Source of the DNA: Clostridium magnum DSM 2767
Lineage (GTDB): Bacteria > Bacillota > Clostridia > Clostridiales > Clostridiaceae
Reading direction: 5' to 3'
Length of the DNA: 64,000 nt
Assembly (NCBI RefSeq): GCF_001623875.1
Contig: NZ_LWAE01000005.1
Location: forward strand, 248,001-312,000
Shown here: positions 26,623-36,053 of the stretch, in pieces
Layout: every line of letters starts with the position of its first letter
How positions within the stretch are numbered: position 1 is the stretch's first letter
Made by a program: the position numbers and the translations under genes
The notes under the pieces: generated by a model
Database searches by the model: none
The model's input: the letters and a program-made list of their open reading frames with translations, nothing else
What the model was told of the DNA's origin: nothing

Positions 26623-29600
26623 ATGAAAAGAATAAATGAAATTTTTAGTGATTATGAAGCAGGGGCAAACATAAATACTGCCGTTGTAGAATCGGTAGTG
26701 TTAAATAAAAAAACTAAAACCCTGGAACTGAAAATCAGCTCAGATAAATATATTGAATTAAGAGAATTTGAAGGCCTTAATAAGTTTATAAGAGAAAGAT
26801 TTGCATTAAAAGATTCTAGAATCGCTGTAAAGTATGCTGAGGGAACATACAAAAAGCCCATAGAAGAGGAATTGGAAAATATTATATCTTCCTTGGCAGA
26901 CAAATATCCTGCCTTAAAAGCAGTGGTAAATAATAGCGAATACGAAGTGGCTGAAAACATCATAAATTTTAATTTTAATATGGCTGTATCAGGCTTTTTA
27001 AAATCCATGGATTATGATAAAAAAATCTATGATGCCATAAAAAACTTGTACGGTACAGCATATAAAATAAATTTTGTTGATAATGTAAGCAGTGAAGAAT
27101 TTATGAGGATGCAAGATGAAACACTTGCAAAAGAATTGCTCATTGTTCAAAAGGAAATTAAGTCAGCACCAAGCAATAATACCCCTAAGTTAACTAAAGA
27201 AACTTCAGAAAAGAAGCCTCAGTGGAAAACAGAAAAGAAACAAGAAGGAAAGGCAGAAACCGCCGATAAAAAAGATGATCCATTCTTAATATTAGGCAGA
27301 AGTTCTAAAATTAAGGAACCTGTAATAAAAATTACTGATATTACACCTGATGAGGGAAGGATTGCTTTAGAGGGTGAAATATCTAATATGGAAGCAAAGG
27401 AATTAAGAAGCGGAAAAACATTAGTTTCCTTTGATTTATATGACGGTTCAAGCTCAATGACCTGTAAGGCCTTCTTAAAACCTGGTGAAGAGGGTGAGGT
27501 AACATCTAAACTTAAAAAGGCAAAGGGTGTTAGACTTGCGGGAAATGCAGGTTATAGCCAGTTTTCAGGAGAAGTTGAGCTGATTGCCAATACTATAATA
27601 GAAACAGAAGGCATAAAGAAGGTTAAGAGGCAGGATAACTCAGAGGTGAAGAGAGTAGAGCTGCATATGCATACCCAAATGAGTCAGATGGATGCTATGA
27701 CTAGTGCTACTGATTTGATCAAGAGAGCCATGAGCTGGGGCATGAAAGCTATTGCCATAACGGACCATGGAGTGGTGCAGTCATTTCCTGAGGCTCATAA
27801 GCTCCTAGGAAGAGATAACCCTGACATGAAGGTTATATATGGAGTGGAAGCCTATTTGGCACCAGATAAAAAACCTTCTGTAACAAACCCTAAAGGGCAG
27901 AGTATTGATACCACTTATTGTGTACTGGATTTAGAAACCACAGGCTTTTCACCAGTGACAGAAAAAATTACTGAAATAGGAATCATGAAACTTAAAGATG
28001 GAAAGGTAATAGAAGAGTTCAGCTGCTTTGTAAATCCTGAAAAGCTAATTCCAGCAAGGGTTGTGGAGGTTACCAATATAACCGATGATATGGTAAGGGA
28101 TGCAGAAACTATTGATAAGGTATTTCCTAAAATGCTAGATTTCATTGAGGGAAGTGTCTTGGTTGCCCATAATGCTGCATTTGATATAAACTTCTTAAAG
28201 CATAATGCTAGAGTCTTAGACTATGACTTCGATTTCACATATGTGGATACATTGACTTTAGCACAGGAAGTTTTCCCGGAGTTTAAAACCTATAAATTAG
28301 GAAGAATTGCTAAAAATCTTGGCATAAAAGTGGAGGTTGCACATAGAGCCTTAGATGACGTAGATACCACCGTTAAGGTCTTTAAGGTAATGATTGAAAA
28401 GCTAAAGGAAAGAGGTGCAAAAACCCTTGAAGATATAGATATATATGGTTCTGATGAGGTAGCTAAGAAAGAGGCGTATAAAAAGCTTAAAACCTATCAT
28501 GCAACAATTTTGGCAAAGGATTATGTTGGCTTAAAGAATTTATATAGGTTGGTATCTTACTCCAGTTTAGATTATTTTTATAAAAAGCCTCGTATATTAA
28601 AGAGCATGTTTAAAAAATATTCTGAGGGTTTAATTATTGGTAGTGCCTGTAGTGAGGGAGAGTTGTATCAGTCAATTCTCCTAGGAAAATCTGATGAGGA
28701 AATTGAAGCAATTGTAGAGGAATATGATTATTTAGAAATCCAACCACTGGGAAATAATCAGTATTTAGTAAGACAGGAGCAGGTACCAAATAGAGAATAT
28801 CTAAAAGAAATCAACAAAAAAATTGTAGCCTTAGGAGAAAAGCTAAATAAGCCAGTAGTGGCAGCAGGAGATGTTCATTTTATGGATCCTGAGGATGAGA
28901 TATATAGACGTATACTGGAAGCAGGACAGGGATTTAAGGATGCAGATGAGCAAGCTCCATTATATTTAAGAACCACTGAGGAGATGCTAAAGGAATTCTC
29001 CTATTTAGGAGAGGAAAAGGCCTATGAGGTGGTAGTAACAAACACAAATATGATAGCAGAAATGTGTGAGCAGATCAGTCCTATTTCACCGGAAAAAGCC
29101 ACACCACATATAGAGGGCTGTGAGCAGACCATTAAAGATATTACCTATGGAAAGGCCCATGAGCTATATGGAGACCCCCTTCCTGAAATTATTCAGTCTA
29201 GACTGGACAGAGAGCTGGATTCTATTATAAAAAATGGTTTCTCGGTGATGTACATTATAGCTCAGAAGCTTGTATGGAAATCAAATGAGGATGGTTATCT
29301 GGTAGGATCTAGAGGATCTGTTGGTTCTTCTGTTGTTGCATATATGACCGGTATAACGGAAGTAAATGCTCTGCCGCCACATTACAGGTGCCCTAAATGC
29401 AAGTATTCAGACTTTGCAGATTACGGCATCAAACTGGGCTTTGACTTGCCTGATAAGGCTTGCCCTGTTTGTGGAGAAAACTTAGCTAAGGACGGCATAG
29501 ATATTCCTTTCGAAACCTTCCTGGGCTTCAATGGAGATAAAGAGCCGGATATAGACTTAAACTTCTCAGGAGAGTATCAGGCAAAGGCCCATAAATATAC

Positions 29601-30795
29601 AGAGGTTATCTTTGGAAAGGGCACAACCTTTAAGGCGGGGACTATAGGTACCATTGCAGAAAAAACAGCCTTCGGATACGTAAAAAAATATTTTGATGAA
29701 AAAAATCTTACAGTAAACAAGGCAGAAATCCTCAGAATCTCAAAGGGCTGCACAGGTATAAAGAGAACCTCAGGGCAGCACCCTGGTGGAATAATAGTAG
29801 TGCCTAAGGGAAGAGAAATTTTTGAATTTTGTCCTGTACAGCACCCTGCGGATGATCCAAATTCAGATATTATAACAACACATTTTGACTATCACTCCAT
29901 TGACCAGAACTTATTGAAGCTTGATATACTAGGTCACGACGATCCAACAGTAATAAGAATGCTGCAGGATTTGACGGGAGTAGATCCTCAAACCATACCT
30001 ATGGATGATAAGGACACCATGTCTATATTTTCATCCACGGAAGCTTTGGAAGTAACACCGCAGCAGATAAATTCAAGGGTAGGAACCTTTGGTATTCCTG
30101 AGTTTGGTACTAAATTCGTAAGGGGAATGCTCTTAGATACAATGCCCAAAACCTTCATGGATTTAATATGTATATCAGGACTTTCCCACGGTACCGATGT
30201 ATGGCTTGGAAATGCTAAGGACTTGATTGATCAAAAAATAGTTACCAGCATAAGTGAAGCAGTATGTACCAGAGATGATATCATGGTTTATCTTATCAAA
30301 AAAGGTCTGCCTCCAAACTCAGCCTTTAAGATAATGGAGTTGGTGCGTAAGGGAAAGGCATTAAAAGACCCGAAATTTCCGGAGTATGAGGCTTTAATGA
30401 GGGAGTATGAGGTGCCAGAGTGGTACATAGGTTCCTGTAAAAAGATAAAATACATGTTCCCTAAGGCCCATGCTGCTGCATACGTAATGATGGCCTTCAG
30501 AATAGCCTGGTTTAAGGTTCACATACCTAAAGCCTACTATACAGCATATTTTACTATTAGAGCAAAGGCCTTTGATGCAGAATTTATGATATTCGGCAAG
30601 GAAAAGGTTAAAGAAAAGATGAAGGAAATTGAAATGATGGGAAACCAAGCTGGACCTAAGGATAAAGATATGTATGATGACTTAGAATTGGTTTTGGAAA
30701 TGTATGAGAGAGGCATTAGATTTCTACCTATTGATTTATATAAATCTCATGCAACCAAGTTCCAGATAGAGGAGGATGGCATAAGGCCGCTATAA
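26623..30795 (+). CDS. polC: DNA polymerase III PolC, C-terminus frameshifted
   Basis: Replicative polymerase alpha subunit of low-GC Gram-positives. The ATG at 26623 is chosen because GGGAGAAGG lies seven bases before it; a TTG at 26617 abuts that site. Domains: N-terminal (1-210), OB fold (about 225-340), split PHP domain (VKRVELHMHTQMSQMDAM; ITDHGVV) with an inserted DnaQ-type 3'-5' exonuclease (CVLDLETTGFSP, AHNAAFDINF, AHRALDDVDTT), polymerase core with PDIDLNFSGEYQ and zinc site CPKCKY / CPVCGENL, fingers and HhH. The frame stops after GIRPL; the missing last 65 residues are encoded one frame over to 30989. Total length without the shift would be about 1455, normal for clostridia. Confidence 0.9.
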   Translation: MKRINEIFSDYEAGANINTAVVESVVLNKKTKTLELKISSDKYIELREFEGLNKFIRERFALKDSRIAVKYAEGTYKKPIEEELENIISSLADKYPALKAVVNNSEYEVAENIINFNFNMAVSGFLKSMDYDKKIYDAIKNLYGTAYKINFVDNVSSEEFMRMQDETLAKELLIVQKEIKSAPSNNTPKLTKETSEKKPQWKTEKKQEGKAETADKKDDPFLILGRSSKIKEPVIKITDITPDEGRIALEGEISNMEAKELRSGKTLVSFDLYDGSSSMTCKAFLKPGEEGEVTSKLKKAKGVRLAGNAGYSQFSGEVELIANTIIETEGIKKVKRQDNSEVKRVELHMHTQMSQMDAMTSATDLIKRAMSWGMKAIAITDHGVVQSFPEAHKLLGRDNPDMKVIYGVEAYLAPDKKPSVTNPKGQSIDTTYCVLDLETTGFSPVTEKITEIGIMKLKDGKVIEEFSCFVNPEKLIPARVVEVTNITDDMVRDAETIDKVFPKMLDFIEGSVLVAHNAAFDINFLKHNARVLDYDFDFTYVDTLTLAQEVFPEFKTYKLGRIAKNLGIKVEVAHRALDDVDTTVKVFKVMIEKLKERGAKTLEDIDIYGSDEVAKKEAYKKLKTYHATILAKDYVGLKNLYRLVSYSSLDYFYKKPRILKSMFKKYSEGLIIGSACSEGELYQSILLGKSDEEIEAIVEEYDYLEIQPLGNNQYLVRQEQVPNREYLKEINKKIVALGEKLNKPVVAAGDVHFMDPEDEIYRRILEAGQGFKDADEQAPLYLRTTEEMLKEFSYLGEEKAYEVVVTNTNMIAEMCEQISPISPEKATPHIEGCEQTIKDITYGKAHELYGDPLPEIIQSRLDRELDSIIKNGFSVMYIIAQKLVWKSNEDGYLVGSRGSVGSSVVAYMTGITEVNALPPHYRCPKCKYSDFADYGIKLGFDLPDKACPVCGENLAKDGIDIPFETFLGFNGDKEPDIDLNFSGEYQAKAHKYTEVIFGKGTTFKAGTIGTIAEKTAFGYVKKYFDEKNLTVNKAEILRISKGCTGIKRTSGQHPGGIIVVPKGREIFEFCPVQHPADDPNSDIITTHFDYHSIDQNLLKLDILGHDDPTVIRMLQDLTGVDPQTIPMDDKDTMSIFSSTEALEVTPQQINSRVGTFGIPEFGTKFVRGMLLDTMPKTFMDLICISGLSHGTDVWLGNAKDLIDQKIVTSISEAVCTRDDIMVYLIKKGLPPNSAFKIMELVRKGKALKDPKFPEYEALMREYEVPEWYIGSCKKIKYMFPKAHAAAYVMMAFRIAWFKVHIPKAYYTAYFTIRAKAFDAEFMIFGKEKVKEKMKEIEMMGNQAGPKDKDMYDDLELVLEMYERGIRFLPIDLYKSHATKFQIEEDGIRPL

Positions 30796-30989
30796 ACAGT
30801 ATATCTGGTATGGGAAATGTGGCAGCAGAAGGTATATTTAGCGCTGCACAAGAAAAGCCTTTTGGCTCCATAGAAGATGTTAGGAAACGATCTAAGATTG
30901 GAAATGCTGCTATAGATTTACTCAAAAAGTTTGGTTGCCTAAAAGGTCTCCCAGAAAGTGATCAAGTGTGCTTTTTTGATGTAATTTAA
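30790..30989 (+). pseudogene. polC: Displaced C-terminal end of PolC
   Basis: In the frame one base back, NSISGMGNVAAEGIFSAAQE, KPFGSIEDVRKRSKIGNAAI and DLLKKFGCLKGLPESDQ continue PolC exactly as in other clostridia. A single base deletion near AGGCCGCTATAAAC (30785-30797) explains the shift: restoring one base gives R-P-x-I-N-S. The region lacks a start codon and ribosome binding site. Either the base is missing from the assembly or the strain has a PolC shortened at its tip. Confidence 0.85.
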
Positions 30990-31014
30990 GCAAAGAGCCC
31001 CAATCTATGATTTG

Positions 31015-31098
31015 GTGCGAATCGCTTACTCCTCTGACATTAGGAAGAGGAGTTCGTATAAAATGGGAGTATTAGAGCGGGGGAGTCATCGGATAAAA
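31015..31098 (+). repeat. Dispersed structured repeat, divergent copy E
   Basis: ATGGGAGTATTAGAGCGGG and AGTCATCGGATAAA (31061-31097) match the right 35 bases of copies A, B and D. The left part differs: GCGAATCGC and an ACTCCTCT / AGAGGAGT hairpin stand where hairpin 2's left arm would be. It lies between polC and a PAS remnant. Confidence 0.7.
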
Positions 31099-31209
31099 AG
31101 AAAGTTCCTATTGTAAGAAAGTGTAACATTTGTTGCACTTTCTTATTTTTTTATAGTAGTAACTTATTGATATTAACAGATTCTTTTTAATGGAAAATGT
31201 TAAAAAAAC

Positions 31210-31440
31210 GGATCACAGAAAGTTTATATTGATGTTAATGGAGTTCCCGTTTACGATAAAGATGGAAATTTTGAAATGAGTATAATGGTTGTCCGTAACA
31301 TAACAGAATTAATACAATTATACAATAAAATTAAAGAACAACAGGAATTGCTTTATAAATCAGAAAGAAACCAAAGAGAGACTCTTTTAAGTAAGTTCAA
31401 ATATCCTATGAAAAAACATTACTTGAGATTGAGAATATAA
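31210..31440 (+). pseudogene. PAS-domain sensor protein remnant
   Basis: About 76 codons reading KVYIDVNGVPVYDKDGNFEM, SIMVVRNITELIQLYNKIKE and YKSERNQRETLLSKF. The first part is the end of a PAS domain (V.VNG.PVYDKDGN...VRNITE), the second the linker helix that normally enters a histidine kinase or GGDEF domain. There is no start codon and it ends in stop TAA after YLRLRI. Remnant of a signalling gene. Confidence 0.65.
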
Positions 31441-31513
31441 AAAATGTTAAAAAGAATTTTGACCTTATTTAAAATAATAGTATAATATAAGATAGGGAAA
31501 TTATTCTAGAGAA

Positions 31514-31558
31514 AAGAGGTGACCAGTTAGTAGCAAAGTTTACTAACTAAAGATTATG
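31514..31558 (+). promoter_or_regulatory. Hairpin between Shine-Dalgarno and start of yqeY
   Basis: AAGAGGTGACC (31514-31524) lies 32 bases before the ATG, too far by normal rules. Between them GTTAGTA / TACTAAC (31526-31532, 31541-31547) forms a 7-bp stem with an 8-base loop. Folding would bring the effective spacing to about 11 bases. No other ribosome binding site or in-frame start is available. Confidence 0.5.
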
Positions 31559-31984
31559 TTAAAGGAATTAATAAAAAAAGACGAAATAGCAGCAATGAAG
31601 GCAAAGGATAAGGCAAGAGTAAATGTTTTAAGAATGGTAAATGCTGATATTAAATCCTTTGAAGTTAATGAAAGGGAAACTATTTCTGACGAAGGTGTTA
31701 TAAAAATAATAGAAAAGAACATAAAACAAACAAAAGAAGCATTAGAATATGCTAAACAAGCAAACAGCGAAGAAAAAATAGCAGAAGGAAATTTTGCTCT
31801 TGAAGTCTTAACTCCATATCTTCCAAAACAGTTAGAAGAAAATGAAGTAGAGACAATGATAAAAGAAATTATAACTAATGGAAATTATACAGCAGCAGAT
31901 ATGGGAAAAATAATGAAAGAAATTATGCCAAAGGTTGCTGGTAAATTTGATAGATCAAAAATCAATCCTATGGTAAAAAATTAG
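31556..31984 (+). CDS. YqeY/GatB-tail domain protein
   Basis: 142 residues. Contains MKAKDKARVNVLRMVNADIK, an acidic helical middle and the C-terminal LEVLTPYLPKQLEENEVETM, YTAADMGKIMKEIMPKVAGK and D-R-S-K-I-N-P-MV, all typical of YqeY. The family shares the tail domain of GatB and may bind tRNA, but its function is unproven. In many Firmicutes it follows rpsU; here it stands alone. Translation may depend on the hairpin in the leader. Confidence 0.92.
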   Translation: MLKELIKKDEIAAMKAKDKARVNVLRMVNADIKSFEVNERETISDEGVIKIIEKNIKQTKEALEYAKQANSEEKIAEGNFALEVLTPYLPKQLEENEVETMIKEIITNGNYTAADMGKIMKEIMPKVAGKFDRSKINPMVKN

Positions 31985-32006
31985 TAGGATAGTATGAATT
32001 ACTGAG

Positions 32007-32041
32007 AGGTGTCTGGTTATTTTTACCTAGGCACCTTTTAG
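32007..32041 (+). terminator. Terminator after yqeY
   Basis: AGGTGTCTGGT / ACCTAGGCACCT stem and TTTT, 23 bases after the stop. Confidence 0.75.
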
Positions 32042-32100
32042 CATCTATTGAGAAACCGGAGTATTTTGAAATATTAATAATGATTAAAAAGGTTTGTATT

Positions 32101-32142
32101 AAAAAGTTACTGACATGGAATTTTCGTCAGTAATTTTTTGCT
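32101..32142 (-). terminator. Terminator after blaR1 (bidirectional form)
   Basis: AAAAAGTTACTGAC / GTCAGTAATTTTTT stem, 22 bases beyond the blaR1 stop on the minus strand; T-runs exist on both strands. Confidence 0.8.
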
Positions 32143-32163
32143 TGTAATTTTTAAGTGTTTTTC

Positions 32164-33806
32164 TCATTTGCTCATAACGACTGAAGGAGATAATATTTGA
32201 TGAAGTTTTCTATAGGTCTCTTCTGTAATCTCACTTACGAACTGATAAGGTTTTTCAACATAGTATTTTCCACTTTTATTATAGATATAGTAAACTTCGT
32301 TGTTAGCTTTTACTTTTTCATAATTGGTTACTGATGGAACATCATTTACACTTTGGATATTTGTTTTTTTACCACTGTTCAACAGAGGATAAATGGAGTC
32401 ATAGGTTATAAATTTACCCATAATTTCTTTATATAAAGTGGTGAATTTTTCAGCAGTATCGGAACTCTTCCATAGATCTTTAGCCATAGTGTTAGTTGCC
32501 CAAGTTCTAGTTCGCTGAATTATACGCTGATTATTACCATCACTTAAAATAAAATTTATCTGTTCCACATTTCCGATCAAAGCAAATATTATAGCAGCGT
32601 TTTGATCAAAAAAGCTCTGTTCATCTGTTTGTAAAATAGATCTTTGAACTTCAGTTGTTGTTTCGTAAGTTATTTCCACTCTGTAAGGTTCCTTATCTGT
32701 AAAAAGCGCTACTTTTCTATAATTCAAGGTCTTTGGTACAGGAAGTTCCTTTGCAATGCTTGCTACCTTGCTGTTATTACCCACATAAGGTGTTCGGTAT
32801 TCATATATATTTTTTGAAAAGTCCGTTGTGTCTGCTACAACACTTGCTGGATTTGTTATGAGAGCAGTGCTAAAACATACAACGGCAATTGTTGATACTA
32901 AAATCACCCAGAAAACAGGCCTTTTGTAATTAAGTACATTCTTAATTCTTATCTTTGTATTATTTTCCCCAAAGGCAATAGGACTTGCTTTTATTAATTT
33001 TTTATTTGCCGATAGAGACAGTAGTGAAGTACTGTAATCTTTTTTTATATCTGTACCTAGTTCCTTCAACACTCGTTCATCACAGGACATTTCCATATCC
33101 TTGCTCATAAGTACAAAACTAAGCCATACAAGGGGATTGAACCAGTGAATACATAATGCAAGAAAAGCAAAGGGTTTTATAAGATAATCAAACCGTTTGA
33201 TATGAATTTGCTCATGTTTTATAATATAGCTTTGTTCTGATTCTTTAAGTGCTGAGGGAAGATAGATTTTAGGCCTTATAAATCCAAGCACAAAAGGAGA
33301 AGAAATATATTCGCTCTTAAAAATATTCTCCTTTATAATTATGGCAGTATGAAGTCTATGCTTCAATATGAGATAAAATATTATACTGTAAAGTATTAGT
33401 AAAATAACGCCTAAAGCCCAAATCCATGAGAAAATCAATAAAGCTATATCTATGGAATTGATACTTGAATATGCATTTGATATTGAAGTAGGTAGGGAAG
33501 TGGTTGCCGCCGAACTTGATTCATACATTCCAGTGTTAACTTGATGTTCCGTCATAATTCCAATGTTTGAAGGGATATAGGTTATTTTACTTGAATCTGA
33601 ATCTATCATATGAAGAAGGCTAAAGGTAGAGGAAAAAGAAAAAGGACAGACAAGACGAAAAATTACAGCCACCCAGAGACAGTAGGAAAAAATTTTAGGA
33701 ACTTTTTTAAAAAACAGTCGTGCAGTAAGAACAAAAAAATCACATAACTTGCTGTGATGCTCATATTGATTACATCGTTAAATAAACTCTTTAAGAAAAG
33801 TCCCAT
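32164..33806 (-). pseudogene. blaR1: BlaR1/MecR1-type M56 peptidase sensor, frameshifted
   Basis: The correct start is the ATG at 33806 after AAGGAGGATTAAA, giving GLFLKSLFNDVINMSITASY. At a run of seven T (coding strand; 33733-33739) the frame is lost; one more T would restore VIFFVLTARLFFKKVPKIF and join to the long downstream frame (WVAVIFRLVCPFSF). The rest has the membrane helices, the zinc motif IIKHEQIHIKRFDYL, CIHWFNPLVW and DMEMSCDERVL typical of M56 sensors, and an extracytoplasmic C-terminal domain of about 230 residues that is not an obvious penicillin-binding fold. BlaR1-type proteins relay drug sensing to BlaI, encoded just upstream. Confidence 0.8.
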
Positions 33807-33807
33807 T

Positions 33808-34170
33808 TTAATCCTCCTTATAGCTGTCAATTAGCTTCTTCAGCTCATCAGCCTCTTGACTGCTTAATTTTTTATTATTCATAAATGCTGCAATAAATTT
33901 AGGTAGTGAGCCTCTAAAGGTTCGATTGATAAATTGCTCGCTTTCAAATTTCTGAACTTGCTCTTGTTTTACAAGTGAGGTAACTGTTGCATTTTCATTC
34001 TTTAATATTCCACGATCACATAATTTTTTTAAAACAGTATAGGTAGTGGATTTTTTCCAGCCAAGAACTTCGCTGCAAATCTTTACAAGGTCGCCGGATC
34101 CAAGGGGTTCGTTTTCCCAAACAATAGTTGCAAAATGATATTCACTTTCACAAAGCTTAAACTGATCCAT
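33808..34170 (-). CDS. blaI: BlaI/MecI/CopY-family repressor
   Basis: 120 residues. Winged helix with LCESEYHFATIVWENEPLGS, the recognition region GWKKSTTYTVLKKLCDRGIL and the C-terminal dimerisation and cleavage segment (EQFINRTFRGSLPKFIAAFM). It stops one base before the blaR1 start, so the pair is an operon. Two matching dyads lie upstream across its promoter, predicting autorepression relieved by the BlaR1 protease. The target resistance gene is not in the window. Confidence 0.92.
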   Translation of the reverse strand: MDQFKLCESEYHFATIVWENEPLGSGDLVKICSEVLGWKKSTTYTVLKKLCDRGILKNENATVTSLVKQEQVQKFESEQFINRTFRGSLPKFIAAFMNNKKLSSQEADELKKLIDSYKED

Positions 34171-34186
34171 GATATATCTCCTTTCG

Positions 34187-34244
34187 GTCTATAGTAATAG
34201 ACTAGTTATATTTTAAGTCTATCATGATAGACCAAGTGTGTCAA
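34187..34244 (-). promoter_or_regulatory. blaI promoter with two BlaI operators
   Basis: Two perfect dyads share one pattern, GTCTAT-4 bases-ATAGAC, at 34187-34202 and 34217-34232, centred 30 bp (three helical turns) apart. On the minus strand TTGACA (34239-34244), 17 bases, TAGACT form a promoter; the upstream dyad fills the spacer and the other covers the early transcript. Confidence 0.65.
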
Positions 34245-34669
34245 TTATATAATAACATATGCTCGTGTATAAACCATAATATACCTACTAAAGCTTAGAA
34301 GGAGAAAATCAAATCAATATACAATAGTTTTTTGCCAATTTAAAGAAATGGACAAAATATGTATTTTGTAGAAAAATCTGGGAGTGGTAAAATAATGCAA
34401 ATGATATTAATTTTTTGTGGATTTACTTGTATGATTATGAATAACATAGAATGGTGTGGTGAATCATGGTATAATTTGATATATAAGGTTGATATTTAAT
34501 AGAAAATTAAGTATACATAATGTATAGGCTTTTTATTGTACAAGTGGAAAATGAAAGGATTTGGTGGTAAATGGTTGAAGATGAATATATTATTAGACTA
34601 ATAAAATCGGCAGTAGCTCTTTTTGCAGGAAAAGATTAATTATGGTGAATTGTTAACGGAGGCATTTGC
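34245..34669. other. Intergenic region with a short open frame
   Basis: A 22-codon frame at 34571-34639 (MVEDEYIIRLIKSAVALFAG) has a weak ribosome binding site and resembles the very start of DUF6483-type proteins, so it may be a remnant. Nothing else seen in the AT-rich remainder. Confidence 0.3.
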
Positions 34670-35144
34670 ATGAAATTTAAATTAGCATTATTAGCAGTAA
34701 AAGATGTTAATGTTTCAAAGCAGTTCTATAAGGAACTTTTTAATCAAGAAGTTATTCTTGACTTAGAACGAAATGTAACATTTAGTGGTGGATTTGCAAT
34801 ACAAGAGGATTTTGCATGGCTTACAGATGTGCCTGTTAATTCTGTTATAGAGAAATCTAATAATATGGAACTGTATTTTGAAGTGGATTATTTTGGAAAA
34901 TTATACAAAAATGAGAATTTATAAAAATATAGAATATGTACATCAGCCAAAGAAGCATGAATGGCAACAACGAGTTGTTCGTATTTATGATCCAGACCAT
35001 CACATTATAGAGATAGGAGAGTCTATGGCAGTTATAGCAAAACGTTATCTTGCTGAGGGCTATTCTATAGAGGAAACTTCAAAAATTATTCAGCATCCAA
35101 TTGAATTTGTTGAAATGATAAACAATGAACATCATACTAAGTGA
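34670..35144 (+). pseudogene. Glyoxalase/bleomycin-resistance (VOC) protein, frameshifted
   Basis: The N-terminal half (KFKLALLAVKDVNVSKQFYK, GGFAIQEDFAWL, NMELYFEVDYF) runs to a stop at 34924, and the C-terminal half continues in the next frame: NIEYVHQPKKHEWQQRVVRI, YDPDHHIIEIGESMAVIAKR and a helical tail. Together they make one VOC metalloprotein with both beta-alpha-beta-beta-beta units; metal ligands such as the Glu in IIEIGE are present. The shift is near 34905-34920. Ribosome binding site AACGGAGG precedes the start. Confidence 0.75.
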
Positions 35145-35227
35145 AACATATGATGTTCTACTTAGGTGAGGAGTTTATAATGAGAAAGAATAATAGAGAT
35201 GTGAAATTAGAAGAAAAGGTTACTCTT

Positions 35228-35266
35228 AAATATCCGCATTACATATGTTAATGCGGATATTTATTT
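35228..35266 (+). terminator. Terminator after the VOC remnant
   Basis: AAATATCCGCATTA / TTAATGCGGATATTT with a six-base loop and TATTT tail. A 23-codon frame with a fair ribosome binding site (start 35180) runs into it and may be chance. Confidence 0.75.
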
Positions 35267-35398
35267 ACATAATCAATTTGGATTTATCTAAATAATACTA
35301 AGGTGTGACGTAACTATAATTTACGACTAGCTACAGATTATTTATAAACCGAACGCCAGAGAATAAGCAGTGATGAAATGAAGAAAGGAGGCATTATT

Positions 35399-35926
35399 AT
35401 GAATAAACGAGAACGAATTAAAACAGTCTTTTTATATGGTGTTTTCATTTGTTACATACTTTTTTTAATTAAAATATTGTTGTTATCAAGAATTTCGCAT
35501 TCGGAGCTTAGGTCAATCAATCTCATTCCTTTTTATAGTATAACGGAATATATATCTGGCAAGACTGCGAATTTAAAAAAATTTGCTTTTAGTAATTTAG
35601 TTGGCAATATCGTTATTTTTATTCCCCTTGGTACATATTTGCCATTACTCAAAAAAGATAAAAGAGTAATCACTAATCTGTTGTTTATATTTATAGTGAG
35701 TTTATTGGTTGAAATCATTCAGGGGCTTTTAGGCATCGGAGCATCGGACATTGATGACATAATTTTAAATTGTTTGGGTGGATGGGTTGGTATTTTAGGG
35801 TATAAGTTTTTATTGTTATTATTACGAGATGAGAAAAAAGTACGTACTGCAATCACAATACTATCTGCTATAGTAGGATTACCTGTTCTATTATATTTAT
35901 TATTCATGGTGAGATTGAGGCTCTGA
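35399..35926 (+). CDS. VanZ-like membrane protein, copy 1
   Basis: 175 residues from the ATG after AGAAAGGAGGCATT. VanZ-like fold with four to five membrane helices: FLYGVFICYILFLIKILLLS, a conserved SRISHSELRSINLIPFYSI, LVGNIVIFIPLGTYLPLL, and IQGLLGIGASDIDDIILNCL with GG.VG, the family core. VanZ gives low teicoplanin resistance in enterococci; most homologs have unknown roles. A nearly identical copy lies at 41209-41733, and the similarity includes about 40 bases upstream and 20 downstream. Confidence 0.88.
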   Translation: MNKRERIKTVFLYGVFICYILFLIKILLLSRISHSELRSINLIPFYSITEYISGKTANLKKFAFSNLVGNIVIFIPLGTYLPLLKKDKRVITNLLFIFIVSLLVEIIQGLLGIGASDIDDIILNCLGGWVGILGYKFLLLLLRDEKKVRTAITILSAIVGLPVLLYLLFMVRLRL

Positions 35927-36053
35927 ATATCTTTATTTCATATACAAGAAGATACCTTACACAAAAATAACGTAGAAATTAAGCATAATCTACAGTAAGT
36001 TTCTTACACAATATTTATAGATTGCCTAGATATCATAAAAATATAATAGCTAG

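Noticed and set aside
26623-30989. Programmed ribosomal frameshift in polC
   Set aside because: No slippery heptamer, no downstream pseudoknot evident, and PolC is not known to need one; a base deletion or error explains it better.
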